From positions 1 to 36,153 of IMG/VR virus record IMGVR_UViG_3300046460_000055: a stretch of 36,153 bases of DNA; one strand, given 5' to 3'. Positions within the stretch are counted from its first letter, which is position 1. The number at the start of each line of letters is the position of its first letter. Below the pieces are notes generated by a model. The model was given only the letters and a program-made list of their open reading frames with translations. It searched no databases and was not told where the DNA came from. Source of the stretch: a virus. Shown one piece after another: positions 1 through 8,130 of this stretch. Position numbers and translations under genes: made by a program.

Positions 1-402
1 TACGACGCGCTGGCGGTCAAGGCGGTGCCCGGCGTGCCGGAATGGGCCGCCCTGGACAACGACTACCCGAACGCGACCCTGACGCTGTACCCGGTTCCGT
101 ACCAGGCCGGCACGCTGACCGTCACCCAGCGCCAGCAGTTCACGCGCGCAAGCGCCCTGACCGACACCTTCGACATGCCACCGGGCTATCGCCGCCTGAT
201 CCGCCTGATGCTGGCGTGGGAACTGCGCACCGACTACCCGGGCATGGGCGCGCAGGAGTTGCAGAACCTGAAGGACGATCTGGCCGGTGCGCTGGGCAGC
301 GTCAAGCGCGCCAACATCGAACCGGTGCTCATGCGCAGCGAGGTCGCCGACCTGTCCGCCGGTGGCGGCAGCGGATACGTCAACTGGCGCGACGGCGCCT
401 AA
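1..402 (+). CDS. Head-tail connector, P22 gp4-like (3' part of a gene split by the circular junction)
   Basis: This is the C-terminal part of a 239-residue protein whose start lies at 35709; joining base 36026 to base 1 keeps the reading frame. In P22, gp4 binds under the portal after packaging and carries the rest of the tail machine. Support here is the gene order (after coat, before ejection proteins) and the organisation: a helical N-terminal stretch, a beta-rich middle, and a C-terminal helical block with FDMPPGYRRLIRLMLAWEL followed by an Asn/Lys-rich helix, as in gp4-like connectors. At 239 residues it is longer than P22 gp4 (166). The stop is TAA at 400-402. The family call rests on position and overall pattern, so it is moderate. 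Confidence 0.7.
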   Translation, partial: YDALAVKAVPGVPEWAALDNDYPNATLTLYPVPYQAGTLTVTQRQQFTRASALTDTFDMPPGYRRLIRLMLAWELRTDYPGMGAQELQNLKDDLAGALGSVKRANIEPVLMRSEVADLSAGGGSGYVNWRDGA

Positions 403-427
403 CCCGATTACACAAGGACACCACCAC

Positions 428-997
428 ATGAAGAACTTCCTGCGCCTTTCTGGCGGTCTCGACGTCACCCGCCTGCTGCTGGCCATCCAGCGCCGGCCCG
501 AGCTGTGGAAGGAAGACACCTATTTGCGCGACTACCCGCAGGGCCCATTCGCCGCGATCGAGTCGATCATGCTGCGCTTCCCGGTCAAGACCGTGCACGA
601 AACCGAAGAGGCCCTGCAGCAGCACCTGGCCACCTACGACCAGCACGAAAACGTGGACTATCCGGCCTACAAGCTGCTGCCCGAGGCGCGCCCGCTGGTG
701 ATGGACCTGATGACCTACACCGGCGGCGAACGCCTGGGCCGCGTGATGATCAACAAGATCGCCCCGGGCGGCGTGATCTATCCGCACCGCGACACCCCTG
801 CGCATGCCGAGTACTACGACCGCTTCCACATCGTCCTGCAGAGCAAGCCGGGCGTGGTCTTCCGCGCCGGTGATGAGCAGGTCTACATGGCGCCGGGTGA
901 GGTCTGGTGGTTCGACAACAGCGAGGAACACGAAGTTATCAACAACAGCGCTGAAGACCGGATCCACATGATTGTCGATATTCGGACGTCGAAATGA
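428..997 (+). CDS. 2-oxoglutarate/Fe(II) oxygenase, aspartyl/asparaginyl beta-hydroxylase-like
   Basis: A 189-residue protein. The double-stranded beta-helix metal site is visible: HRD at residues 120-122 (HxD), distal His168 in EEHEV, and Arg178 in DRIHMIVD, expected to hold 2-oxoglutarate. These are the marks of the aspartyl/asparaginyl beta-hydroxylase family (PF05118-type), which hydroxylates protein side chains in cellular enzymes. ATG 428 was chosen because residues from here on match the family; the frame is open further upstream but overlaps the previous gene. The stop overlaps the next start (ATGA, 994-997), so it is translationally coupled to the GNAT gene. It sits between head-completion and ejection genes, so a virion protein is a plausible but unproven substrate. 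Confidence 0.85.
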   Translation: MKNFLRLSGGLDVTRLLLAIQRRPELWKEDTYLRDYPQGPFAAIESIMLRFPVKTVHETEEALQQHLATYDQHENVDYPAYKLLPEARPLVMDLMTYTGGERLGRVMINKIAPGGVIYPHRDTPAHAEYYDRFHIVLQSKPGVVFRAGDEQVYMAPGEVWWFDNSEEHEVINNSAEDRIHMIVDIRTSK

Positions 998-1449
998 TCA
1001 CCTGTCACGTCGAATCGTTCGAAGAGCGCCTCGAGGAATTGCAGGCGCTGCTGCCGCTGCACTACCAGGAACTGGCACTGAACCAGGACAAGGTGCCGCT
1101 GTCGCCGCGCTATGGCGATTACATCGACCGCGAGCGTGCCGGCGGCCTGCTGTTCGTCACCCTGCGCGATGCCGGCCAGCTGGTCGGCTACTTCATCGGC
1201 TTCATCGCCCCGGGCCTGCATTACAGCACCTGCCTGACCTGCACGATGGACATTTTCTATGTTCATCCAGACAAGCGCACCGGCAGCGCTGGCGTGCGCA
1301 TGTTCCGTTTCGTAGAGACCGAATTGCGCCGCCGCGGCGTGCAGCGCTGGTTCATGGGTTCGAAGATCCAGGCCGACGCCAGCGCGCTATTCAAGAGGAT
1401 CGGCGCCCAGCCGGTCGAAACCTATTACAGCAAATGGATCGGAGAATGA
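994..1449 (+). CDS. GNAT-family N-acetyltransferase
   Basis: A 151-residue protein with GNAT layout: N-terminal helices, a central strand (FVTLRDAGQLVGYFIGFI), then MDIFYVHPDKRTGSAGVRMF around residues 90-109, which is the acetyl-CoA-binding motif A (strand, V/P turn, R-x-x-G/A-x-G/A-like loop, helix). It ends with a C-terminal motif B-like segment (ALFKRIGAQPVETYYSKW). The start overlaps the stop of the oxygenase gene by 4 bases and the next gene starts 1 base after its stop, so it belongs to the late operon. The acceptor substrate is unknown; protein, peptide or small amine are all possible. Similar GNAT genes occur in the structural operons of other podoviruses. Confidence 0.8.
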   Translation: MITCHVESFEERLEELQALLPLHYQELALNQDKVPLSPRYGDYIDRERAGGLLFVTLRDAGQLVGYFIGFIAPGLHYSTCLTCTMDIFYVHPDKRTGSAGVRMFRFVETELRRRGVQRWFMGSKIQADASALFKRIGAQPVETYYSKWIGE

Positions 1450-1450
1450 C

Positions 1451-2176
1451 ATGGTTGCTGCCGCAGTAGTAGCTGGTTCGATCGGGGGCGCCCTGATCAG
1501 TTCCAGCGCATCCAAGAGCGCCGCCGGCACGCAGGCCGCCGCAGCAGATCGTGCTGGTGACCTGTCGTATCAGCAGTATCTGCAGACCCGCGAAGACCAG
1601 GCGCCATGGCGCGCCGCAGGCACCACCGCGCTGTCGTCCCTGACCGGTGGCCTGGCGCCAGGTGGCGAGTTCACCAAGCCATTCAGCATGGCCGACTACC
1701 AGGCCGACCCGGGCTACCAGTTCCGCGTGGGCGAAGGGCAGAAAGGCATCAACGCGGCGGCCACCGCTGCCGGCTCGCGCTATTCCGGCGCCACCCTGAA
1801 GGCACTGGCGCGCTTCAACAGCGACCAGGCAAGCCAGGAATACGGCAAGGCCTATGACCGCTATAACAACGACGTCAGCACCAGGTTCAACCGCCTGGCA
1901 AGCATCGCCGGTGTCGGCCAGACCGCCACGAACCTGACCAGCGCCGCCGGCCAGACCTACGCCGGGCAGGCTGGCCAGGCGATCCAAGACGCCGGCACCG
2001 CGCGCGCGTCCGGATACGTCGGTACCGCCAACGCCGTGAACGGCGCCGTGGGCCAGATCGGCAACTATTACATGCTGAATTCCCTGCTGCCGAAGACTGG
2101 CGCCGCTGCTGGCGCTGCCTACGATCCAGTCGCCGCCGGCACGTCGCCGGGTGCGGTCTCCAACGTCCTGTATTGA
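1451..2176 (+). CDS. DNA ejection (transfer) protein, P22 gp7-like
   Basis: A 241-residue protein. The N-terminus is a small-residue/hydrophobic segment (about residues 2-18), followed by a helical region and the hallmark block DPGYQFRVGEGQKGINAAA, then SRYSGATLKALARF and ASQEYGKAYDRYN. This block is found in the short 'DNA transfer' proteins of P22-like podoviruses. In P22, gp7, gp20 and gp16 leave the capsid during infection and form a conduit across the cell envelope. Ribosome site GGAG lies at 1441-1444, 6 bases before ATG 1451. It is followed by two more proteins sized like gp20 and gp16, as expected for an ejection cassette. Confidence 0.82.
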   Translation: MVAAAVVAGSIGGALISSSASKSAAGTQAAAADRAGDLSYQQYLQTREDQAPWRAAGTTALSSLTGGLAPGGEFTKPFSMADYQADPGYQFRVGEGQKGINAAATAAGSRYSGATLKALARFNSDQASQEYGKAYDRYNNDVSTRFNRLASIAGVGQTATNLTSAAGQTYAGQAGQAIQDAGTARASGYVGTANAVNGAVGQIGNYYMLNSLLPKTGAAAGAAYDPVAAGTSPGAVSNVLY

Positions 2177-2187
2177 GAGGGAACCCC

Positions 2188-3606
2188 ATGCCGCAACCAC
2201 TCGTAGCACTTCAGACCACGGCGCCGCAGTTCGAAGATCCGGTGACCCTTCAAACCAAGGCATACAGCCTGCGCGACCTGGCCGCAAAAGCGCAGGCCGC
2301 CGACCAGTCGCGCACCGATGACCAGGCCGCGCGCGCTGCCTTCGCCGCGAATCCGACCGATTCAGCGGCCCGCCTGAACGCCCTGGCCGGCGTGTCGCCG
2401 AAGGCCTACGGCGATGAAGCGAAGCGCCAGGCGGATCTGGCCAAGGCCGACGCCGAGACCCGCGCCAAGACTATCGAGACCGCCCACAAGCAGATCGACC
2501 TGGCTGGCCAGGCCTTCGGCTACGTGCGCCAGTTCCCGACCAAGGAAAACGCGGTCGCGGCCGTGACCTGGCTGGGCCAGAACGGCGTGCTGACGCCTGA
2601 TCACGTCGCCGACCACCTAGCCAAGATCGACGCCGCGACGCCCGAACAGATCCAGGGCCTGGCCACGCAGGCATTCCAGTCGGCGGTGGCCGCGAAAGAT
2701 CAGCTGATGAAGATCGAAACCAAGGACACCGGCGGCAGTGTGCAGACCGTCGGCACCGACCCGATCACCGGAAAGACCACCACGCTGTCGACCCTGGCCA
2801 AGACCCAGAGCCCCGACAATAAGGCCACGAACGACCGCATTGCCGAGGAAGGGCGCCAGAACCGCGCCACGCAGATCAAGGTGCAGACCATGATCGGCGA
2901 ACGCCAGGACGGCAAGGACGACGATGGCACCGGCCTGTCGGACAAGTCGAAAGCATTTATTGCGCAGCAGGCGGTGGATGCTGGCGATTATTCCGGCCTG
3001 AAGAACGTGGGCCGTGGAAAGCAAGGTGCCGCCGACCTGCGCGCGATCAGGAACGCGATCACCGACTACGCCGCCAGCAAGGGATTGAGCCCCACGCAGG
3101 TATCGGCGAAGCTGGCCGAGTTCGAAGGCATGAAGGCCGGCATGCGCACGTCGGCCAATATCAGCGCCAAGGTCGAAAACGCCGCCGAAGAGGCCGCGCA
3201 GCTGGCGCCGCTGGCGATCGAGGCCGGGCGCAACGTCGCGCGGTCTGGCTTCCTGCCGTTCGGCCGCGCGCAGGTTCTCTTCAACAACCAGACCAACGAC
3301 GAGAACATGAACAAGTTCGCAACCGCGAACATTGGCCTGGCCACTGCCTACGCTGGTGCCATGGCCCGCGGCGGCAAGGCCACCGTGACCGATAACGAAC
3401 ACGCCCGCGACCTTCTGACCACCGCGAAGAGCCAGCAGGCCTATGAAGCGATCGTGAACCAGATGCTGCAGGAGATCGAAGCGGCCAAGCGTGCGCCGAA
3501 AGCCGTGCGCGACAGTCTCAGCAATGAGATCAGCGGCAAGGGTGGCCATGGTGCACCAGCACCGGCTGGCGCCGGCAAGGTGGTCGACTTTGGGAGCCTC
3601 AAATAA
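2188..3606 (+). CDS. Probable DNA ejection protein, P22 gp20 position and size
   Basis: A 472-residue, Ala/Gln/Lys-rich, mostly helical protein without clear catalytic motifs. P22 gp20 is 471 residues and lies directly after gp7, as here. The central part (about residues 200-240) is hydrophilic and likely flexible. The C-terminus ends VVDFGSLK, a short hydrophobic tail also seen on internal virion proteins of related phages. ATG 2188 was preferred over an in-frame TTG at 2173 because GAGAGGGAA at 2174-2182 makes a good ribosome site for it. The stop TAA overlaps the next ATG by one base. Assignment is by size, composition and context rather than by clear sequence identity. Confidence 0.65.
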   Translation: MPQPLVALQTTAPQFEDPVTLQTKAYSLRDLAAKAQAADQSRTDDQAARAAFAANPTDSAARLNALAGVSPKAYGDEAKRQADLAKADAETRAKTIETAHKQIDLAGQAFGYVRQFPTKENAVAAVTWLGQNGVLTPDHVADHLAKIDAATPEQIQGLATQAFQSAVAAKDQLMKIETKDTGGSVQTVGTDPITGKTTTLSTLAKTQSPDNKATNDRIAEEGRQNRATQIKVQTMIGERQDGKDDDGTGLSDKSKAFIAQQAVDAGDYSGLKNVGRGKQGAADLRAIRNAITDYAASKGLSPTQVSAKLAEFEGMKAGMRTSANISAKVENAAEEAAQLAPLAIEAGRNVARSGFLPFGRAQVLFNNQTNDENMNKFATANIGLATAYAGAMARGGKATVTDNEHARDLLTTAKSQQAYEAIVNQMLQEIEAAKRAPKAVRDSLSNEISGKGGHGAPAPAGAGKVVDFGSLK

Positions 3607-5615
3607 TGGACGTTCGACTGCCTGATGGCACCGTAATCCGCGGCGTGCCCGACAACATCACGAAAGCCGAGCTGACCGACAAGCTGGCGCGCAACGGTTA
3701 CGACGTGTCGAAGCTGGGCGGCGAGGCCGCACCGAACCCGCAGCTGGCCGGCGTGCCCGGCTACGACGGCCAGGGCCGGCCAGAGAAACCGCGCACGCCA
3801 GTGAAGGAAGAGCGTCCGATTAACGGCGTCGACGTCCTGACCGGGAAAAAAGGCCTGGCCGGCGACGTGTTCGACAAGGTGCTGGGCGTGGTCGAAGTGC
3901 CGGTCACCATGGCCACCGGCGCGATCAGCAGCCTGGCCGGCGCCGCGGCCGGCGCTGCCAAGACCATCACCGGCGGCAAGTTCGGCACCCAGCAGGGGAT
4001 CAACGAAGGCGAAGAACTGGCCGGGAAGATCGCGCAGGCCGGCACCTACCGGCCGCGCACGCAGACCGGCGCGAACCTGACCCAGCTGGTCGGCGAAGCT
4101 GCCGAGCGTTCCGGCGTGGCCGGCCTGGCGCTGCCTGAACTGAACGCCGCGGCCAATGCCGCCGGCAACGCGACGCGCGCCGTGCGCGGTGCTGCAGCGG
4201 CCAGCGCAGCGGTCCAGGATGCCGCCGACGCCGCTGCTGTGGCCACCAAGGGCCCGAGCCTTCGTGACCTGGTGCGCGCGCCGTCGCAGCTGTCCGGTGT
4301 CGGTGCAGCCGAGACGTCGCAAGCGGCCCAGCGTGCCGCGCGTGCGCAGGCGCTGCCGGCGCCCATCAAGCTGACGCGCGGCCAGCTGACTCGCGACCGC
4401 ACGCAGGTTGCCTTCGAACGCGAGACCGCGAAGCAGAAGGAGGGCGCGCCGCTGGCATCGCACTACGAAGACCAGAACGCCACCTTCGGCCAGAACCTGG
4501 ACGCCTACGCCGACCAGACCGGCGCCGAAGCCTATAGCGCGCGCCAGGTCGGCAAATCTGTCGTGTCGGCCCTGGAAGCGAAGGATGCGACCAAGAAGGC
4601 CGAGATCCGCAACCTGTACGACCAGGCGCGCCAGGCCGGCGAAATGCAGGGCCAGGTGGACGTGTCGGCCCTGTCCGATTGGGTCGCGAAGAACAAGGGG
4701 AAGGACAAGCTGGCGCCGATCGTGACCGCCATTGAAAACGAATTGAAGCAGAACGCGAAGGTGGAAGGCGGCGGCCTGGATAACCTGACGCTGACCCCGA
4801 AGCCGGCGCGCACGGTGATGACGCTGGACGCATCCGAAGACCTGCGCCAGGCGATCAACAAGCTGGCCGAACCTGGCACCCCGAACGTCGTGTTCGGCAA
4901 GGAAGCCAAGGCCCTGATCGACGCCGCGCAGGAAGGCAAGGGCGGCGACCTGTTCAAACAAGCGCGCCGGGCCTATGAGAACTACAGCAACGAATTCACG
5001 AACCGCGACGTGATCGACAAGGCCCTGCGCACGAAGCCGGGCACGAAGGACCGCGCCGTGGCCTATGAGGACGTGTTCAAGCACAGCATCCTGAACGGCA
5101 GCACCGACGACGTGCGCCACGTCTTCCGCGTGCTGGAAGCGCACCCGGTCGGCGCGGATCCGGCAGTCGTGCAGGCCGGCCAGCAGGCCGCGAAAGACCT
5201 GCGCGGCGCCGTGGTCAACCACATCAAGGACGAGATGCAGAAGAACCTGAATGTGGATAGCACTGGCGCACGCACCGGATCGCCGGCCAAGATCGACGCG
5301 ATCGTTCGGGAATTGGACAAGGACGGCAAGCTGGACGTGATCTTCGGGAAGAAGGACGCCGAAAAGATCCGCGACCTGCGCGACGTGGCGATCGACATTT
5401 ACACCAGCCCGACCGGCACGGTGAACAGTTCGAACACCGCCAGCGCCCTGATGCGCAAGCTGGACGACGTGGCCGCCTATGCGAAGGGCACCCCGATTAT
5501 CGGCAAGGCGGTGAACTACAGCGCGCAGGCGATCAAGTCGGCCAACACCCGCCGCAAGGTGCGCGACGCGATCAATCCGAACCTGAAAGACCTGGCAGGG
5601 AAAGGGGGCAACTGA
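3606..5615 (+). CDS. DNA ejection/internal virion protein, P22 gp16-like
   Basis: A 669-residue protein. The N-terminus LPDGTVIRGVPDNITKAEL is a short domain repeatedly found at the start of large podovirus ejection proteins. A small-residue hydrophobic segment at about residues 97-120 (VTMATGAISSLAGAAAGAAK) could insert into membranes. The rest is long alpha-helical, Lys/Glu/Asp-rich. P22 gp16 (609 residues) is the largest ejected protein and needs membrane-active segments. The gene overlaps its neighbours by one base at each end (3606 and 5615), so the three ejection genes and the gp10-like gene form one translationally linked block. The role is inferred from position, size and the N-terminal motif. 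Confidence 0.75.
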   Translation: MDVRLPDGTVIRGVPDNITKAELTDKLARNGYDVSKLGGEAAPNPQLAGVPGYDGQGRPEKPRTPVKEERPINGVDVLTGKKGLAGDVFDKVLGVVEVPVTMATGAISSLAGAAAGAAKTITGGKFGTQQGINEGEELAGKIAQAGTYRPRTQTGANLTQLVGEAAERSGVAGLALPELNAAANAAGNATRAVRGAAAASAAVQDAADAAAVATKGPSLRDLVRAPSQLSGVGAAETSQAAQRAARAQALPAPIKLTRGQLTRDRTQVAFERETAKQKEGAPLASHYEDQNATFGQNLDAYADQTGAEAYSARQVGKSVVSALEAKDATKKAEIRNLYDQARQAGEMQGQVDVSALSDWVAKNKGKDKLAPIVTAIENELKQNAKVEGGGLDNLTLTPKPARTVMTLDASEDLRQAINKLAEPGTPNVVFGKEAKALIDAAQEGKGGDLFKQARRAYENYSNEFTNRDVIDKALRTKPGTKDRAVAYEDVFKHSILNGSTDDVRHVFRVLEAHPVGADPAVVQAGQQAAKDLRGAVVNHIKDEMQKNLNVDSTGARTGSPAKIDAIVRELDKDGKLDVIFGKKDAEKIRDLRDVAIDIYTSPTGTVNSSNTASALMRKLDDVAAYAKGTPIIGKAVNYSAQAIKSANTRRKVRDAINPNLKDLAGKGGN

Positions 5616-7039
5616 TGCCGCAAATTCCATTCGTCGGCGCGTCCTACCAGGAGCGCAGCAGCAACCTGGATGCGCAGGTATGCATCAACCTGTTTCCGGT
5701 GCTGGGCGAGTCTGGCACCGCCAAAGCAGTCGCCGCCCTGTACGGTACGCCCGGCATGCGCCCGATCGTGACCCTGGACGACGCGCCGGTGCGCGGCATG
5801 CACACGCCGACCGATGGCAGCGCCGCTATCGTGGTCAGCGGCAGCAGCGTGTATCGCCTGTCCAGCGCCTTCGTCGCCACCAAGATCGGCACCGTCGACG
5901 CTCTGACCAGCCTGGTCAGCATCGCCGACAACGGCACGCAAGCGGTCATTGTCACCGGCGCGACCGGCTACGTGCTCGACCTGGCATCCAACACGGTCAG
6001 CCAGATCAGCGATGAAGCATTTTATGGCGCCAGCAGCGTCGATATCCTCAACACGTACATGATCTTCAACCGGCCCGGCACCAACCAGTTCTATCTGAGT
6101 GGTGCCAACGAGGTGACCTTCGACGCCCTGGACTTCGCCAGCGCCGAAAGCAACTACGAACCGATCGTGCGCCTGCTGGTGAATCATGACGAACTGATTT
6201 TGTTCAAGCAGACCGTTACCGAAATCTGGCGCCCCAGCAGTTCCCTAGACTTCGCCTTCGCGCGCGACACGAATGCCGCGATTGCGCAGGGTTGCGCGGC
6301 GCCGTGGTCGGTGGTCGACATGGACAACACCGTGTTCTGGCTGGGGCAGAACAAGGAAGGCGGCGGCATTGTGTGGCGCCTGAACGGCTACACGCCGCAG
6401 CGCGTATCAACTGATGCACTCGAGGCCGCGATCGCGCAGTACTCGGACATTTCGGACGCGCAGGGCTACGCCTACCAGCAAGAGGGACACACGTTCTACG
6501 TGCTGACCTTCCCGACCGGTGGCGCCACTTGGGTCTATGACGCGGCCACGCAGCTGTGGCACCAGCGTGCCTATCTGAACCCAGCAACTGGCATTCTCGG
6601 CCGGCATCGTTCGAACTGTCACCTGTACTACGCCGGGCAGCACCTGGTCGGCGACTTCAGCACTGGCACGATCAGCGCGCTGGATCTCGGATACTACCTG
6701 GACGGCGCTGACCCGCTGCCGGCGATTCGCGCTGCTGCACACATCGCCGGGCCGGATTACACCTGGCTGGTGCACAACCGGCTGCAGGTCGACATGGAAA
6801 CCGGCGTAGGCCAGAACGACGGCCAGGGCGCCGCGCCTGTGGTTCTGCTGGACTGGTCCGACGATGGCGGCTACACCTGGAGCAACCAGCGGGCGGCATC
6901 CATTGGACGAATCGGGCAACGTCGCGCGCGCGTGCGCTGGAACCGGTTGGGCCGCGCGCGCGATCGGGTCTACCGCATCACCATCACCGACCCGGTGCGC
7001 CGCGTGATCCTGGGCGCGGCCCTGAACCCAGAGGAATGA
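5615..7039 (+). CDS. Packaged-DNA stabilisation / tail hub protein, P22 gp10-like
   Basis: A 474-residue, beta-rich protein; P22 gp10 is 472. It opens with NLDAQVCINLFPVLGESGTAKA (about residues 18-39), followed by a series of beta-strand blades in the manner of gp10 (for example VRGMHTPTDGSAAIVVSGS). Later come WRPSSSLDFAFARDTNAAIA and an AAPWSVVDMDNTVFWL blade. The end, RARVRWNRLGRARDRVYRI, corresponds to the conserved basic end of gp10. In P22, gp10 hexamers attach below gp4 and help keep the packaged DNA in. In P22 the gene directly follows gene 4; here it follows the ejection genes, a rearranged order. It starts at the ATG of TGATG at 5613-5617. Confidence 0.85.
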   Translation: MPQIPFVGASYQERSSNLDAQVCINLFPVLGESGTAKAVAALYGTPGMRPIVTLDDAPVRGMHTPTDGSAAIVVSGSSVYRLSSAFVATKIGTVDALTSLVSIADNGTQAVIVTGATGYVLDLASNTVSQISDEAFYGASSVDILNTYMIFNRPGTNQFYLSGANEVTFDALDFASAESNYEPIVRLLVNHDELILFKQTVTEIWRPSSSLDFAFARDTNAAIAQGCAAPWSVVDMDNTVFWLGQNKEGGGIVWRLNGYTPQRVSTDALEAAIAQYSDISDAQGYAYQQEGHTFYVLTFPTGGATWVYDAATQLWHQRAYLNPATGILGRHRSNCHLYYAGQHLVGDFSTGTISALDLGYYLDGADPLPAIRAAAHIAGPDYTWLVHNRLQVDMETGVGQNDGQGAAPVVLLDWSDDGGYTWSNQRAASIGRIGQRRARVRWNRLGRARDRVYRITITDPVRRVILGAALNPEE

Positions 7040-7040
7040 C

Positions 7041-7757
7041 ATGGGCCTGAATCTCTTCCCTGTCCGTGTTCCGATCGGCCGCGCTACCGGCGCCGATGGC
7101 CGCACCGTCGACGTCCTGATGACGGTCGAATTCGCGCGCGCGCTGTCCGACCTGCTGACGCGCGTGGGTGGCCCCAACGGCATCGGCACCGACGAACTGG
7201 CCAACATGGTCGGCGATCAACCTGGATACGGCGCATTGATCGCCAGCGCGATCAACAACATCGCCGAACTGTCGGCCAGGGTCGAACAACTCGGCGCGCT
7301 GCAGGCCCGCATCGGCGTGCTTGAGCAGGCATTGCGCGACCTGGCGCAACTGGCCAACATGCCGGCCGCCACGCCTGTCGATTGGGAGCACCCGGGCAAG
7401 ATCGGCGCTGCCAAGGCGAACGTCGCGTACTTCACGAAGGTGAACAACGTGACCATTCCGATCACGGCCGCCGGCTCGACCCTTTCCCTGGCCAACGGCA
7501 TCGTCTTCCAGGTCAAGAACACGCTGATTCTCAGCGGGACCGATGGCGCGGAACTCAAGATCGGCGGCGGCGGCCAGCTGGGCACGGCCGCCTTCAAGGA
7601 TGGGGGCACCACGGCCGACCCATGGGCCGCTTCGACCATGACGGTCGACGGTGGCTTCGGCTGTAACGGCAAGGCCGCACAAGGCCCGAAAGCATCCGGC
7701 GGGACGCTTGCGGGCGTGATCAGCGCCCTGGTCGCGAACGGAATCTTGGCCAGCTGA
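7041..7757 (+). CDS. Tail-associated protein with coiled coil and beta C-terminus (needle or collar candidate)
   Basis: A 238-residue protein not tied to a named family. A helical stretch at about residues 75-108 has heptad-like hydrophobic spacing (ELSARVEQLGALQARIGVLE) and could form a trimeric coiled coil. Next comes DWEHPGKIGAAK (about 115-126), a motif common in phage tail fibre and collar proteins. It then becomes beta/Gly-rich (KIGGGGQLGTAAFKDGG) and closes with FGCNGKAAQGP...LVANGILAS, an ending seen on proteins encoded just before tail fibres. It sits between the gp10-like hub and the tailspike, where P22-type phages need a plug/needle (gp26). A needle-like role is therefore possible but not shown. 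Confidence 0.5.
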   Translation: MGLNLFPVRVPIGRATGADGRTVDVLMTVEFARALSDLLTRVGGPNGIGTDELANMVGDQPGYGALIASAINNIAELSARVEQLGALQARIGVLEQALRDLAQLANMPAATPVDWEHPGKIGAAKANVAYFTKVNNVTIPITAAGSTLSLANGIVFQVKNTLILSGTDGAELKIGGGGQLGTAAFKDGGTTADPWAASTMTVDGGFGCNGKAAQGPKASGGTLAGVISALVANGILAS

Positions 7758-7791
7758 TCGGCCTTGTAACTGCAACTTAAAAAGGAAAAAC

Positions 7792-8121
7792 ATGGCAATC
7801 CAAAACTACATTTTCGACGGCGGTGTCCTGGCCGCCGCCGCGGCAGTTCAAGGCACGGCGGTGCCCGACCTGACGAAGCGCGTCATTCGTGCCGCGACCC
7901 TGACCAACACGACCGGCGCCGCGGTTGCGGCTACCGTCTACCTGGTGCCTTCGGCAGGCGCCCCAGCTGCTGGCAACACCCTGATCAGCGCGCGCACGCT
8001 GGCGCCAGGCGAGTCTTACCCCTGCCCTGAACTGATCAATCAGGGCCTGAATGCTGGCGGTTCCGTGCAGGCGCTGGGCCTGGGCGTGACCTTCAAGTAC
8101 ACCGCAACCGACTTTATCTAA
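7792..8121 (+). CDS. Small beta-rich protein preceding the tailspike, function unknown
   Basis: A 109-residue protein, almost free of charged residues and rich in Ala, Thr, Gly and Val. It has alternating beta segments (RVIRAATLTNTTGAAVAATV, then VQALGLGVTFKYTATDFI). Ribosome site AAAAAGGA lies about 5 bases before ATG 7792, and the tailspike starts 10 bases after its stop. Small proteins of this kind often lie beside tail fibre genes in podo- and siphoviruses and are probably virion components or fibre-attachment modules. No enzymatic motif is visible. I do not recognise a specific family. Confidence 0.5.
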   Translation: MAIQNYIFDGGVLAAAAAVQGTAVPDLTKRVIRAATLTNTTGAAVAATVYLVPSAGAPAAGNTLISARTLAPGESYPCPELINQGLNAGGSVQALGLGVTFKYTATDFI

Positions 8122-8130
8122 GGATCGCCG

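Noticed and set aside
3847-3853. A6 run in the gp16-like gene as a frameshift site
   Set aside because: It does not form a full slippery heptamer in the coding frame and the shifted frames close quickly without reaching a useful gene.
3441-5630. Very long open frame on the minus strand opposite the ejection gene
   Set aside because: It is antisense to a well-supported gene with proper start and overlaps. Long antisense frames are expected where third codon positions are G/C-rich, and its translation is low-complexity (His/Arg/Gly/Ala) without motifs.
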